A DNA stretch of 64,000 nt from the NCBI RefSeq assembly GCF_027111255.2, contig NZ_CP114285.2, positions 2,976,001 to 3,040,000 on the forward strand. The letters run 5' to 3'. The position numbers were made by a program, and so were the translations under genes. The notes below the pieces were generated by a model. It was given only the letters and a program-made list of their open reading frames with translations, was not told the origin of the DNA and did no database searches. Shown piece after piece: positions 42,421-56,700 of the stretch; position 1 is the stretch's first letter, and each line of letters opens with the position of its first letter. The stretch is from Flavobacterium flavigenum (GTDB lineage: Bacteria; Bacteroidota; Bacteroidia; Flavobacteriales; Flavobacteriaceae).

Positions 42421-43520
42421 CCTACTTCAATACTTAAATTTACAATATACTTTTCGTTAGTATCTTCTATTTTTAACTGATGTTTATTTGGATACAATAA
42501 CGCAAGTCTTTCAATTGTATTTTGCAGTCCAATTCCACTATCTGATTGAATCGAAAATGTCTTTTTATTGGACACCATCAATGTCAATTCTTTTTCATGA
42601 ATATCAATATAAATACAAATTTCAGAAGTCTGATCCGGATTTACACCATGTTTGAAAGCATTTTCTATGAAAGAAATTAAAATAAGCGGTGTAATTGCCT
42701 TTCCAAATGGGGTTCCGTTTAGCTGGTAATCTACATCTACAGTATTGCCTAAACGTGTTTTTTGTAATGAAATAAAATTACTGATATAATTGATTTCTTT
42801 GCTCAAATCGATTACTTCATCATTGGCATTGGTAATAATATAGCGCATGAGCTCAGATAACTGTATCACGGCATCGGGAGTTTTATCATCTTTTTTTAAA
42901 GCAAGAGCATAAATACTATTGAGTGTATTAAATAAAAAATGCGGATTGATCTGCGCTTTTAAAAAAGCCAACTCTGACTTCATTTTTTCTTTTTCTACAT
43001 TTTGCAGCCTTCCGGAAATAGCAAATAACAAACTTGAAATTACACCAAGCAAATATACCAGAGCTGTATGTCCGTACTGAGTTGGCGGTCCGCCCATTGT
43101 ATCGAAAGACATCGGTCCCGGATGCATGTTTCGAAAATCAGGAGGCGGTTTCATTTCTTCATTAAAAGGTCCGGGATGATGTAAAAAGGGTTTTGTATGA
43201 TCCCTAAAATCTAAAAAATTGTGATCCGGGTGATCTAAAAATCCTGAAATCCACACAAAAAATAAAAGAAAACAAGTTATCATTATAAAATATAATAATT
43301 GCTTGTTTTGAAAGTAATATTGTGGAATTAAATAATAATAGTTAAAATAAAAGAAACACAATAAACTAAAATAAATAAAAAAATAAATCCGATCGTGTAC
43401 ATTTGAGTACAGATTGGGCCAGGCAAAAATTGTTTTGACTGATGTAAATGCATAAGGCAAAAATAAAAAAGCAAGACACAAACCTACATGCAGGACATAA
43501 AACGAAAGTTTAGTTTTCAT
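42417..43520 (-). CDS. LytS-type histidine kinase
   Basis: A 367-residue sensor kinase of the His_kinase (PF06580) type. Four or so membrane helices occur in residues 5-165, split by a Pro/His-rich outside or loop part (DHPDHNFLDFRDHTKPFLHHPGPF) that could bind metal. The H-box is INPHFLFNTLNSIYAL (about 188-203) and the ATPase part has ENAFKHGVNP and GIGLQNTIERL. It overlaps the LytTR regulator by 4 bases. The pair is upstream of the dioxygenase group and near sprF, but no target is known. Confidence 0.94.
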   Translation of the reverse strand: MKTKLSFYVLHVGLCLAFLFLPYAFTSVKTIFAWPNLYSNVHDRIYFFIYFSLLCFFYFNYYYLIPQYYFQNKQLLYFIMITCFLLFFVWISGFLDHPDHNFLDFRDHTKPFLHHPGPFNEEMKPPPDFRNMHPGPMSFDTMGGPPTQYGHTALVYLLGVISSLLFAISGRLQNVEKEKMKSELAFLKAQINPHFLFNTLNSIYALALKKDDKTPDAVIQLSELMRYIITNANDEVIDLSKEINYISNFISLQKTRLGNTVDVDYQLNGTPFGKAITPLILISFIENAFKHGVNPDQTSEICIYIDIHEKELTLMVSNKKTFSIQSDSGIGLQNTIERLALLYPNKHQLKIEDTNEKYIVNLSIEVG

Positions 43521-43708
43521 ATATGTAAAAGTTGTTTTTTAACTGTCATATATGGTAATGTCATTATTTCTATTGGAATTGCTAAACTTGTAAATGACGA
43601 TTTCATAAATCGAATTGATTTATTCAAATTTAATGATCCTGATGGTTTATATCAAATTATTGAGGTGAAACCATGTAATCTTGCGATTTTTTATAAATAA
43701 TTACTAAA

Positions 43709-43742
43709 AAAGGCTTTAAAACTATTTTGTTCTAAAGCCTTT
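43709..43742 (-). terminator. Terminator of the spr operon
   Basis: AAAGGCTTTA (43709-43718) and TAAAGCCTTT (43733-43742) form a perfect 10-bp stem with a 14-base loop and a T-run on the minus strand, just after the sprF stop codon. The rest of the 230-base gap to 43521 has no clear gene. Confidence 0.8.
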
Positions 43743-43750
43743 CTTTATAA

Positions 43751-44725
43751 TTAATCATGAACCGGACTATCCGTACAAGGACAACTGCTTAATGCCTGAA
43801 GGAAATCAAATCCAAGCGTGACAACATGGGTTCCTGAGTTGTAATATCCTAAATCGTTAAACATTACCTGATAGGAATATGCAAAATAAATTTTAGACTT
43901 CATGAAACCTGCCATTGGTCCCAATGATAAAGGTTTTGGAAACTGATCGTTCAGCATACGATACGAAACTCCTATCCAGTAATATTCTTCATAGCGATTA
44001 TAACGTCTGTATTTAAAATTGATATCTGTTGCAGAACGTTTATCACTAGCAAAATACTGATAAAATATTGATGGTTCATATTCGATACGATTGTTTTCTG
44101 AATCTCTAAATGTAAACCCTGTATATACCTGATAATTAGATAGTAAATCTGGTTCTACACCTCTAAATTTATTAGTGTTTTTCTTCAGAACGTTATTCGC
44201 ATTAAAACTCAAATAGAAGTTTTTATTACGATATAATGCACTGATGTCAAAGTTATTATTTGCAGTATAGCGATCATTTGTAATGGAAGGATCTAAAACA
44301 GGATGTTCGATATCAGTACTAAATTCATCTGTATCAATCCTAAAACTATTAAAGTTATAGGAAATACCGAAAGACATATACTGCTTAGAATAATAGTCCA
44401 AAATAATATGATGGGCAAATGAAACTTTGGCTCCTGTCTGTCTCGTATAACCATTTTTATCGTTGTAAACTGAAATACCAACTCCTGAACGATCCAAAAG
44501 CCTGAAATCGACATAAGCAGACTGATTATCTGGTGCGTCTTTTATTCCGACCCACTGAGTTAATCCGTTAACCCTGATTCTAACGTTATCCCCAATACCT
44601 GCATAGGCTGGTGAAATTACAAAAGGATTATCTGCTAAATACTGCGTAAACACCGGTAGGTTTAACTCCTGGCTGTAACCTGATGTTACAGCTAGGAGTA
44701 CTAAGGATACTATTAATTTTTTCAT
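43751..44725 (-). CDS. sprF: PorP/SprF-family outer-membrane protein
   Basis: A 324-residue protein from ATG 44725; a longer frame to 44821 would overlap sprB and lacks a signal. The signal peptide is MKKLIVSLVLLAVTSGYSQ. The mature N-terminus (LPVFTQYLADNPFVISPAYAGIGDNVRIR) is the hallmark of the PorP/SprF family: a beta-barrel linked with T9SS secretion. In Flavobacterium johnsoniae SprF is needed to export SprB to the surface. It follows sprB by 43 bases on the same strand, the known sprB-sprF order. Barrel strands can be seen to the end (HVVTLGFDFL), and the C-terminus ends with two Cys. Confidence 0.93.
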   Translation of the reverse strand: MKKLIVSLVLLAVTSGYSQELNLPVFTQYLADNPFVISPAYAGIGDNVRIRVNGLTQWVGIKDAPDNQSAYVDFRLLDRSGVGISVYNDKNGYTRQTGAKVSFAHHIILDYYSKQYMSFGISYNFNSFRIDTDEFSTDIEHPVLDPSITNDRYTANNNFDISALYRNKNFYLSFNANNVLKKNTNKFRGVEPDLLSNYQVYTGFTFRDSENNRIEYEPSIFYQYFASDKRSATDINFKYRRYNRYEEYYWIGVSYRMLNDQFPKPLSLGPMAGFMKSKIYFAYSYQVMFNDLGYYNSGTHVVTLGFDFLQALSSCPCTDSPVHD

Positions 44726-44768
44726 TGTAATAATTTTTTTAGATAACATCACAGGGGCTGTTATTTTG

Positions 44769-47700
44769 TTATCTGTATAGTGTGAAATGTCCAACAAACT
44801 CTCTATCATCTTTCTTGTCATTTAGTTTAAGAACATACCAGTAATCACCTGTTGGTAACTCCTCGCCATTGTATTTACCATTCCATTTCTGACCGTAACG
44901 ATATTTTGCAATCTCACGACCGTATCTGTCGAAGATAGAGAACTCAAGGTTGTTGTAAATATTCGTACAACCAGGACCCCATTCGTCATAAAGACCGTCG
45001 CCGTTTGGCGTAAAGTAATTCGGGATACAAACATCAACATACTCAATATAGTGGTCTTCGAAGTCTGTACAACCATTTTTGTCTCTTACAGTAATTCTAT
45101 AAGTTCCTGTTTTGTAAATAGTAAATTTATTTTCAGAACTAAAGTTTTCACCGTCGATACTATATTGGTATTCTCCACCACCACCTACAGCAGTTGCAGT
45201 AAGTACATTCCAAACTCCTTTTTCATCCGTTACAGTAATGTCTAATTTAGCAACAGCTTTAATTTCAAAGTTTGTGTATGCCTCACATCCATTAGTATGT
45301 CTTACTCTTACTGAGTATTTACCCGGAGCAAGATTTGTAAAGATGTCACTTTGCTGGATTGTTGCTCCTCCGTCAATACTATAATCAATTTGGCTATGAT
45401 CATCATAACCCGGATCAATTTTAACCATGTTAGCGTTTGCATTATTCACACAATCATAACTTACGATATTCGTTGGGTTAAGTTCAACGCCTTCCGGTAT
45501 CATAATATCAACTCTATTTACACATGTGGAATTTTTACCATCTTTAATATAAACAGTGTGATTTCCTCCTGCTAAACCTGTGAAAGAATGTTGAACACCT
45601 GTAAGATTGTCATAAGTGCCACCTATAACAATATAAGGACCATCTTTACTATCTAAACTAAAACTATATGGAGCTACTGCACCTTTTATTTCAATATCGA
45701 AAGCACCGTTTTTATCTCCTTTACATTGTTCAGGCTGGATACTGTTAGCAATAAGTTCCGAATATAAAGGGGTTGGCTCTTCAATTTTGAAATTGATTGT
45801 ATGGCTACATCCTGCTGGCAGATCAACAACGATTACACTATAATCTCCAGGCTCTAAATTACTAATTACATTCTTATCATCAAATCTATCAAAATTAGGA
45901 GAAATTGCATACATAACAGTTCCAGTTGCTCCAGTTGGCGTAATAACAATCTTTCCATCTTTATTACCATTACAAGTGACGTCTGTAACAACATATGTAC
46001 TTGCAAAATTATCAGTTGGTTCTGTAATTGAAATAACAGCTGAATCTTCTTGGCAATCATCGCTAACAACATGAACTGTATAATCTCCTGCAGGCAGATA
46101 ATCGAAATTACCATCTGCTTTTGGACCCTGAACAACAGTTCCTACACTATTTAATAAAGTGTAAACATAATTACCTAAACCACCTGTTGCTGTTGCTACA
46201 ATTACACCTGTTGCATCACCTTTACAGTTGATAACAGCATTTTGAACATCAATGTCGATATCAAGTTCAGGGAATTCTTGAACCTTAATACCATTTGAAA
46301 CAAAACTTACACATCCATTAGCATCTTTTACATAGTATTTATAATCACCAGGGGCAACATTGAAAGTATGTGAACCTGAAGCTGGCAATGTAATAACTCC
46401 TGTAGCAAAACTAGGATCTGCACTATATGTATAAGGAGCTGTTCCTCCTGTTACGCTTAAAGTCAAACTATCTTGCGTTAAACAAGTTGCATTACCTGAA
46501 TGTACTAACAATGGCGTAACAATAGTTGGCTCTGTGATTGTGATTTCAGCAGAAGTATTGCTACAAGTATATCCATCAATAACTGTTATGCTATAAGTTC
46601 CTGCACCTAATCCTGAGAAGCTTGGTGAATTTTGCGGACCTGAAGAAATTACTCCAGTAGCCGTAATTATATTCAAAGTATATGAATAGTTACTTCCCTG
46701 ACCTCCTGTTACATTAGTTGCTGTAATTGTAGCAGTAGTAGCTCCGTAACATGGTACGATAGTCATATCCGGAACAGCAGTTACAGTTATTAGTTGTGGA
46801 ATCACCAATTGTACAGTACGGCTATTAATACAACCTTTAGTATCTCTTACGCTTACAGTATATGTTTCAGCTGTCAGATTAGGGAACTCAGCAATTGCAG
46901 ACCAGTCAGAAATAATAGTACCATTACTATTTTCTAATTTATACTCGTATCCTCCTGCCCATCCGCCAGTTGCAGATACTACAATTCTTCCGTCATTATT
47001 ACCTGGGATACAAGTAATAGCATCATGCGTTTCTGCAATTTGCAGCGGTGCATCAGGCTGTCCAATTGTGAATGTAGCTGGCACTGTACAGAATGGACTG
47101 TCAATTAATGTTGCTGAAACAGTATATTCACCCGCTGACAGATTTGTTAAAGACAGTGGTCCTGCTGTTGCAGAAGTTCCTGAACGTACTACTGCTCCCA
47201 ATAATGATACTGTATAATTGAATCTTCCAGCTTCATCAGGGTTACCAATATTGTCTATTAAAGTAATCGTTACCGCGCCATCATTCGAACCATAACAAAC
47301 GATATCACTATCTTTTACAACATTTAAGTCGAAAGTATTTGGTTGATTAACATAATGAGCTTTTTGAATACTACATCCTGTTGCCGGATTTAATGCTGTA
47401 ATGATATAGTCTCCAACTGCTAAACCAGTAAAATTACCTGTTGTATTAGGAGCGAATGTAATAACACCACTAACATCTGTTAAAGTATATTCAATACCTG
47501 CTATTGCATTTCCTGAAGCATCTACCGCTGTAGCAGTTATACTTTCTGGATTAATACATGTAATAGCTGTTTTTACAACATCTATTTTATCTAACTTAAT
47601 ATATGGAGCAATTGTTATTGGCGTAGTATAAGTACCCATACAACCATTGCTGTCATAAACATTTACAGTATAAGTTCCGCCAGATAAATCAAATTCTGTG

Positions 47701-50700
47701 TATGTATTTGAAGTACCGTTTTGAACCTGAGTACCGTTTTTGATAAATTCATAAGTCACATACGTACCTGAACCTCCACTTACTCCTGTTACCGGATCAA
47801 CTGTAAGCGTTGCAAAATTCGATGTATTACCTGTAGTACAATTGAACTGCGATACTGCAACTGCATTTACAGCTATATTAGCTGGTTCAAAAACCGTAAT
47901 TGTTTTAGTATCCTCACAACCTCTTTCAGATCTTACTATCACTGTATGAAGTCCTCCTGAAACTCCGGTAAAGATAGGAGAATCCTGAGGTAAGCCTCCA
48001 TCCAGACTATAAGTATATACCGGATTATCGTTAATACCTTCTGCCGGAGTATCCATAGCTGCTGTGATAGTACCATCACTTAAACCGTTACATGTTACAG
48101 GTGTTGATGTCAACGCAAATCCTGTAATTATGGTCGCCGGTTTTAGATCTATAGTTACAAATACTTCACATAAAGTAGTTGTATCCTTAACACCTATAAT
48201 ATGAGATCCTGAATGAACTCCTGTTAAAGGTGTAGCTGCTCCGAAGGCACCTCCGTCAATGTTATAAATACAGTTTCCTGAACCTCCTGTTGTTGACACA
48301 GCTACAACACCGTCACCATCTGTACAAGAAGGTGAAGTAGTTACTGTTGGAGTAAGTACTAGTGGTTCCATAATTGTAACCGGAGTAACAGCTGAAGAAC
48401 AACCATTAGCATCTTTTACCATTACATTATAGGTGCCAGGAGCATTAACTGTAATAACATTACTTGAATTAAAACTCACTCCGTCTATGCTGTACAATAA
48501 GGCTGTATTGAATCCTGTTGCTGTAACAGTAATTTCATACGTTCCTGTTGCGCTAGGACATTGTGTAGCTGCTGCGCTTGCAATAGTTGGATTTGCATCC
48601 AGTACTATAGGCTGAGCATTATTTGCATTACAATTATTACTGTCTAATACATATACAACCCAGTTTACATCAGCACCATTATTAGTATCAACAACCAACT
48701 GATTAGTCGTTTCAAAATTTGTTGGAACCGGATCACCTGCTTTCGCTACAGCATATCTGTAAGGTGCAGTTCCCCCGTTCGCAGTTACTGTGATGGTCGC
48801 CTTATCTTCGTTACAATTAATGTTTGTTGCAACTGAAGCTGAGCTTAAAACAGCAGCTGGTTCATTAATTGTGAAATTAATTGGAGCTGAACAACCCGAA
48901 ACGCCATCTATAACTGTGAAAGTATAATTCCCTTCAGCCAGACCTGTGTAACTAATAACATCTCCGTTTTGAGTGAATGAACTTATAGTTGTTGCACCTT
49001 TTGTTAAATTAAATGTATAGTTAGCCGCAGTAATGTAATTCGAAACTGTGAAATCTACAGCTCCTGTGCTACCATCTTTACAATATACATCATTAATAAT
49101 TTGATGGGTAACTGATATTTTATCAGCTTCTTTAACATCAATCAATTCAGTTATGCTACATCCATTACTACTTGTAACTTTAATAACATAAGTCCCAGGA
49201 GATAAGTTATCAAAACTGTCTATTGAACTAGGAGCTGTTACTGCTGAAGCTGGTGAAATAATTTCATAAGTATAAGGTGCTAAACCACCTGTAACTGAAT
49301 TTACTTTTACTGTCGAAACAGTTCCAGCTGTATTACAATAAATTGGAGTAGCTGAAAGATCCATACCAGTCAACGGTAAATATCTGTTTACTGTAGCGCT
49401 TCCGCTTACAATACAGCCATTGGCATCCTTAACAGAGTAAGCAATAACCTGGTCGGTGCCATTGTCTGCAACAACTAATGTATTGACTGAACTATAAACA
49501 CCTGATCCGTTGAAGCTATAAGTATATGGAGATGTACCTGTACCCGCTGTAGCCGTTACCGTAACAACTGCAGGTTGTGCTACATTGCCAGCACTACAGC
49601 CAAATGGCGTAACAACATTCGTAGCTGCCAATAATACAGGCTCGGTGATCGTTACAGGAACTGCTGGTGAAGCACATCCTTTGGCATCCGTTACCACTAC
49701 TGAATATGTTGTTCCTGCAATAAGGCCTGTATACAATCCTGTTGTGTTTCCGCTTGCATTGGCACCAGTGCCGCTTAGGGCATAAGTGTATGGAGCAACT
49801 CCGTTTGAAGCCGTTACCGTAATCGTTCCGTTGCTCTCTCCATTACAGATTACTGCTGTTGGAACTGCAGTAGCCGTTGGCGTTGAAGGTGTAGTTACAA
49901 CTGCCGCGTTTGTCGTTACCGAACAAACCGCCGCATTGCTGTCTGTTATCACAAATGTATAGCTGCCCGCTGCTGAAACTGAAGCTGTGAAGCCTGTTGC
50001 TGTAGCAGTTACCGGTCCTGTAGCAACTCCGCCTACATACATTTGGTAAGTGTATGGTGCAACCCCGTCTGTAATAACAACATCAATAGTAGCATCAACA
50101 GATCCTGCACAATACAAGTCTTTAGTCAATGTAGCGGTAGCCAATAATTGTTTCTCGATTGTATAATTTACAAATGCCTCACAGCCATTATCATCCCTGA
50201 TGCCTAATCTATAAGTACCCGGTGATGTAAAGGTAGCTGTTGATGTAGCTATGGCCGATCCGTTTACTGTGTATGATTTAACATTGTTATACGTCGTAGT
50301 CAAGGCATCCAGGTCAACTATCAGGGCTGATCCTGCATAACACTGTGGTGCTGCCGGATTAATTGTAGGAGCCGCATTGTTTGTAATGCTGACATTCTCC
50401 CTGTGGATACAGCCGTTAGCATCTTTTACATAAACATCCCATGAAAGGTCTGTCAGATTCGTATCTACTGACATCACTGCACTAGTGCTGTATGCCGAAG
50501 CAACCGGAGCTCCCGCGCCGCCTTGTACAACTGCGTAAGTGTAAGAGCCTGTTCCGCCGGTCACAGCGCTAACTGTGATAGTAGAAATATCCTGTGAACA
50601 GAACACTTTGGTACCTGATGCCGTGAAAGCAATCGGGTTTGGTTCTGTTATAGTAACTGCCGCATTCGCTGAACAATGTGTTGTATTGTCCTGTACGGTT

Positions 50701-53700
50701 ACTGTATATGTACCTGCTGATAATCCTGTAAGGGTAATTACATCGCCAGATTGTGAAACCTGTGCTGCTGGAACTGCCGGAGAAGTCACAACGCTGTAAT
50801 TGCCAGTGGCGCTGAAGCCCGTAACGGTAAACTGTGCTGAACCGTTATTGGTAGTACCGTCTGCTGCATTACATGAAATATCATTCAGCATAACCCCTGC
50901 AATAGCAATTGGAACTACAGGGCTAACTGTATAATTTCTCTCTATTGAACAGCCATTGGCATCCGTTACCCTGAACAAATAAGTATCTGGTGCCAAACCA
51001 GTAAACAACGCGTTATTTCCGTTATTAACCGTGATTGGGGAAATGATCTCGTATTTGGCCATAGGAACATATCCACCCGATACTGTCAAAGCAATATCGG
51101 CAACATTGCCCGGACAAACTGGTGCTGTGGTCACAGCAAAGGTAATATCCGTTAACGGTAAATATCTGTTTACTGTAGCGCTTCCGCTTACAATACAGCC
51201 ATTGGCATCCTTAACAGAGTAAGCAATAACCTGGTCGGTGCCATTGTCTGCAACAACTAATGCATTGACTGAACTATAAACACCTGATCCGTTGAAGCTA
51301 TAAGTATATGGAGATGTACCTGTACCCGCTGTAGCCGTTACCGTAACAACTGCAGGTTGTGCTACATTGCCAGCACTACAGCCAAATGGCGTAACAACAT
51401 TCGTAGCTGCCAATAATACAGGCTCGGTGATCGTTACAGGAACTGCTGGTGAAGCACATCCTTTGGCATCCGTTACCACTACTGAATATGTTGTTCCTGC
51501 AATAAGGCCTGTATACAATCCTGTTGTGTTTCCGCTTGCATTGGCACCAGTGCCGCTTAGGGCATAAGTGTATGGAGCAACTCCGTTTGAAGCCGTTACC
51601 GTAATCGTTCCGTTGCTCTCTCCATTACAGATTACTGCTGTTGGAACTGCAGTAGCCGTTGGCGTTGAAGGTGTAGTTACAACTGCCGCGTTTGTCGTTA
51701 CCGAACAAACCGCCGCATTGCTGTCTGTTATCACAAATGTATAGCTGCCCGCTGCTGAAACTGAAGCTGTGAAGCCTGTTGCTGTAGCAGTTACCGGTCC
51801 TGTAGCAACTCCGCCTACATACATTTGGTAAGTGTATGGTGCAACCCCGTCTGTAATAACAACATCAATAGTAGCATCAACAGATCCTGCACAATACAAG
51901 TCTTTAGTCAATGTAGCGGTAGCCAATAATTGTTTCTCGATTGTATAATTTACAAATGCCTCACAGCCATTATCATCCCTGATGCCTAATCTATAAGTAC
52001 CCGGTGATGTAAAGGTAGCTGTTGATGTAGCTATGGCCGATCCGTTTACTGTGTATGATTTAACATTGTTATACGTCGTAGTCAAGGCATCCAGGTCAAC
52101 TATCAGGGCTGATCCTGCATAACACTGTGGTGCTGCCGGATTAATTGTAGGAGCCGCATTGTTTGTAATGCTGACATTCTCCCTGTGGATACAGCCGTTA
52201 GCATCTTTTACATAAACATCCCATGAAAGGTCTGTCAGATTCGTATCTACTGACATCACTGCACTAGTGCTGTATGCCGAAGCAACCGGAGCTCCCGCGC
52301 CGCCTTGTACAACTGCGTAAGTGTAAGAGCCTGTTCCGCCGGTCACAGCGCTAACTGTGATAGTAGAAATATCCTGTGAACAGAACACTTTGGTACCTGA
52401 TGCCGTGAAAGCAATCGGGTTTGGTTCTGTTATAGTAACTGCCGCATTCGCTGAACAATGTGTTGTATTGTCCTGTACGGTTACTGTATATGTACCTGCT
52501 GATAATCCTGTAAGGGTAATTACATCGCCAGATTGTGAAACCTGTGCTGCTGGAACTGTCGGAGAAGTCACAACGCTGTAATTGCCAGTGGCGCTGAAGT
52601 CCGTAACGGTAAACTGTGCTGAACCGTTATTGGTAGTACCGTCTGCTGCATTACATGAAATATCATTCAGCATAACCCCTGCAATAGCAATTGGAACTAC
52701 AGGGCTAACTGTATAATTTCTCTCTATTGAACAGCCATTGGCATCCGTTACCCTGAACAAATAAGTATCTGGTGCCAAACCAGTAAACAACGCGTTATTT
52801 CCGTTATTAACCGTGATTGGGGAAATGATCTCGTATTTGGCCATAGGAACATATCCACCCGATACTGTCAAAGCAATATCGGCAACATTGCCCGGACAAA
52901 CTGGTGCTGTGGTCACAGCAAAGGTAATATCCGTTAACGGTAAATATCTGTTTACTGTAGCGCTTCCGCTTACAATACAGCCATTGGCATCCTTAACAGA
53001 GTAAGCAATAACCTGGTCGGTGCCATTGTCTGCAACAACTAATGCATTGACTGAACTATAAACACCTGATCCGTTGAAGCTATAAGTATATGGAGATGTA
53101 CCTGTACCCGCTGTAGCCGTTACCGTAACAACTGCAGGTTGTGCTACATTGCCAGCACTACAGCCAAATGGCGTAACAACATTCGTAGCTGCCAATAATA
53201 CAGGCTCGGTGATCGTTACAGGAACTGCTGGTGAAGCACATCCTTTGGCATCCGTTACCACTACTGAATATGTTGTTCCTGCAATAAGGCCTGTATACAA
53301 TCCTGTTGTGTTTCCGCTTGCATTGGCACCAGTGCCGCTTAGGGCATAAGTGTATGGAGCAACTCCGTTTGAAGCCGTTACCGTAATCGTTCCGTTGCTC
53401 TCTCCATTACAGATTACTGCTGTTGGAACTGCAGTAGCCGTTGGCGTTGAAGGTGTAGTTACAACTGCCGCGTTTGTCGTTACCGAACAAACCGCCGCAT
53501 TGCTGTCTGTTATCACAAATGTATAGCTGCCCGCTGCTGAAACTGAAGCTGTGAAGCCTGTTGCTGTAGCAGTTACCGGTCCTGTAGCAACTCCGCCTAC
53601 ATACATTTGGTAAGTGTATGGTGCAACCCCGTCTGTAATAACAACATCAATAGTAGCATCAACAGATCCTGCACAATACAAGTCTTTAGTCAATGTAGCG

Positions 53701-56700
53701 GTAGCCAATAATTGTTTCTCGATTGTATAATTTACAAATGCCTCACAGCCATTATCATCCCTGATGCCTAATCTATAAGTACCCGGTGATGTAAAGGTAG
53801 CTGTTGATGTAGCTATGGCCGATCCGTTTACTGTGTATGATTTAACATTGTTATACGTCGTAGTCAAGGCATCCAGGTCAACTATCAGGGCTGATCCTGC
53901 ATAACACTGTGGTGCTGCCGGATTAATTGTAGGAGCCGCATTGTTTGTAATGCTGACATTCTCCCTGTGGATACAGCCGTTAGCATCTTTTACATAAACA
54001 TCCCATGAAAGGTCTGTCAGATTCGTATCTACTGACATCACTGCACTAGTGCTGTATGCCGAAGCAACCGGAGCTCCCGCGCCGCCTTGTACAACTGCGT
54101 AAGTGTAAGAGCCTGTTCCGCCGGTCACAGCGCTAACTGTGATAGTAGAAATATCCTGTGAACAGAACACTTTGGTACCTGATGCCGTGAAAGCAATCGG
54201 GTTTGGTTCTGTTATAGTAACTGCCGCATTCGCTGAACAATGTGTTGTATTGTCCTGTACGGTTACTGTATATGTACCTGCTGATAATCCTGTAAGGGTA
54301 ATTACATCGCCAGATTGTGAAACCTGTGCTGCTGGAACTGTCGGAGAAGTCACAACGCTGTAATTGCCAGTGGCGCTGAAGTCCGTAACGGTAAACTGTG
54401 CTGAACCGTTATTGGTAGTACCGTCTGCTGCATTACATGAAATATCATTCAGCATAACCCCTGCAATAGCAATTGGAACTACAGGGCTAACTGTATAATT
54501 TCTCTCTATTGAACAGCCATTGGCATCCGTTACCCTGAACAAATAAGTATCTGGTGCCAAACCAGTAAACAACGCGTTATTTCCGTTATTAACCGTGATT
54601 GGGGAAATGATCTCGTATTTGGCCATAGGAACATATCCACCCGATACTGTCAAAGCAATATCGGCAACATTGCCCGGACAAACTGGTGCTGTGGTCACAG
54701 CAAAGGTAATATCCGTTAACGGTAAATATCTGTTTACTGTAGCGCTTCCGCTTACAATACAGCCATTGGCATCCTTAACAGAGTAAGCAATAACCTGGTC
54801 GGTGCCATTGTCTGCAACAACTAATGTATTGACTGAACTATAAACACCTGATCCGTTGAAGCTATAAGTATATGGAGATGTACCTGTACCCGCTGTAGCC
54901 GTTACCGTAACAACTGCAGGTTGTGCTACATTGCCAGCACTACAGCCAAATGGCGTAACAACATTCGTAGCTGCCAATAATACAGGCTCGGTGATCGTTA
55001 CAGGAACTGCTGGTGAAGCACATCCTTTGGCATCCGTTACCACTACTGAATATGTTGTTCCTGCAATAAGGCCTGTATACAATCCTGTTGTGTTTCCGCT
55101 TGCATTGGCACCAGTGCCGCTTAGGGCATAAGTGTATGGAGCAACTCCGTTTGAAGCCGTTACCGTAATCGTTCCGTTGCTCTCTCCATTACAGATTACT
55201 GCTGTTGGAACTGCAGTAGCCGTTGGCGTTGAAGGTGTAGTTACAACTGCCGCGTTTGTCGTTACCGAACAAACCGCCGCATTGCTGTCTGTTATCACAA
55301 ATGTATAGCTGCCCGCTGCTGAAACTGAAGCTGTGAAGCCTGTTGCTGTAGCAGTTACCGGTCCTGTAGCAACTCCGCCTACATACATTTGGTAAGTGTA
55401 TGGTGCAACCCCGTCTGTAATAACAACATCAATAGTAGCATCAACAGATCCTGCACAATACAAGTCTTTAGTCAATGTAGCGGTAGCCAATAATTGTTTC
55501 TCGATTGTATAATTTACAAATGCCTCACAGCCATTATCATCCCTGATGCCTAATCTATAAGTACCCGGTGATGTAAAGGTAGCTGTTGATGTAGCTATGG
55601 CCGATCCGTTTACTGTGTATGATTTAACATTGTTATACGTCGTAGTCAAGGCATCCAGGTCAACTATCAGGGCTGATCCTGCATAACACTGTGGTGCTGC
55701 CGGATTAATTGTAGGAGCCGCATTGTTTGTAATGCTGACATTCTCCCTGTGGATACAGCCGTTAGCATCTTTTACATAAACATCCCATGAAAGGTCTGTC
55801 AGATTCGTATCTACTGACATCACTGCACTAGTGCTGTATGCCGAAGCAACCGGAGCTCCCGCGCCGCCTTGTACAACTGCGTAAGTGTAAGAGCCTGTTC
55901 CGCCGGTCACAGCGCTAACTGTGATAGTAGAAATATCCTGTGAACAGAACACTTTGGTACCTGATGCCGTGAAAGCAATCGGGTTTGGTTCTGTTATAGT
56001 AACTGCCGCATTCGCTGAACAATGTGTTGTATTGTCCTGTACGGTTACTGTATATGTACCTGCTGATAATCCTGTAAGGGTAATTACATCGCCAGATTGT
56101 GAAACCTGTGCTGCTGGAACTGCCGGAGAAGTCACAACGCTGTAATTGCCAGTGGCGCTGAAGCCCGTAACGGTAAACTGTGCTGAACCGTTATTGGTAG
56201 TACCGTCTGCTGCATTACATGAAATATCATTCAGCATAACCCCTGCAATAGCAATTGGAACTACAGGGCTAACTGTATAATTTCTCTCTATTGAACAGCC
56301 ATTGGCATCCGTTACCCTGAACAAATAAGTATCTGGTGCCAAACCAGTAAACAACGCGTTATTTCCGTTATTAACCGTGATTGGGGAAATGATCTCGTAT
56401 TTGGCCATAGGAACATATCCACCCGATACTGTCAAAGCAATATCGGCAACATTGCCCGGACAAACTGGTGCTGTGGTCACAGCAAAGGTAATATCCGTTA
56501 ACGGTAAATATCTGTTTACTGTAGCGCTTCCGCTTACAATACAGCCATTGGCATCCTTAACAGAGTAAGCAATAACCTGGTCGGTGCCATTGTCTGCAAC
56601 AACTAATGCATTGACTGAACTATAAACACCTGATCCGTTGAAGCTATAAGTATATGGAGATGTACCTGTACCCGCTGTAGCCGTTACCGTAACAACTGCA

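Noticed and set aside
44726-44821. Longer start for sprF
   Set aside because: It would overlap the end of sprB and hide the signal peptide that starts at 44725.
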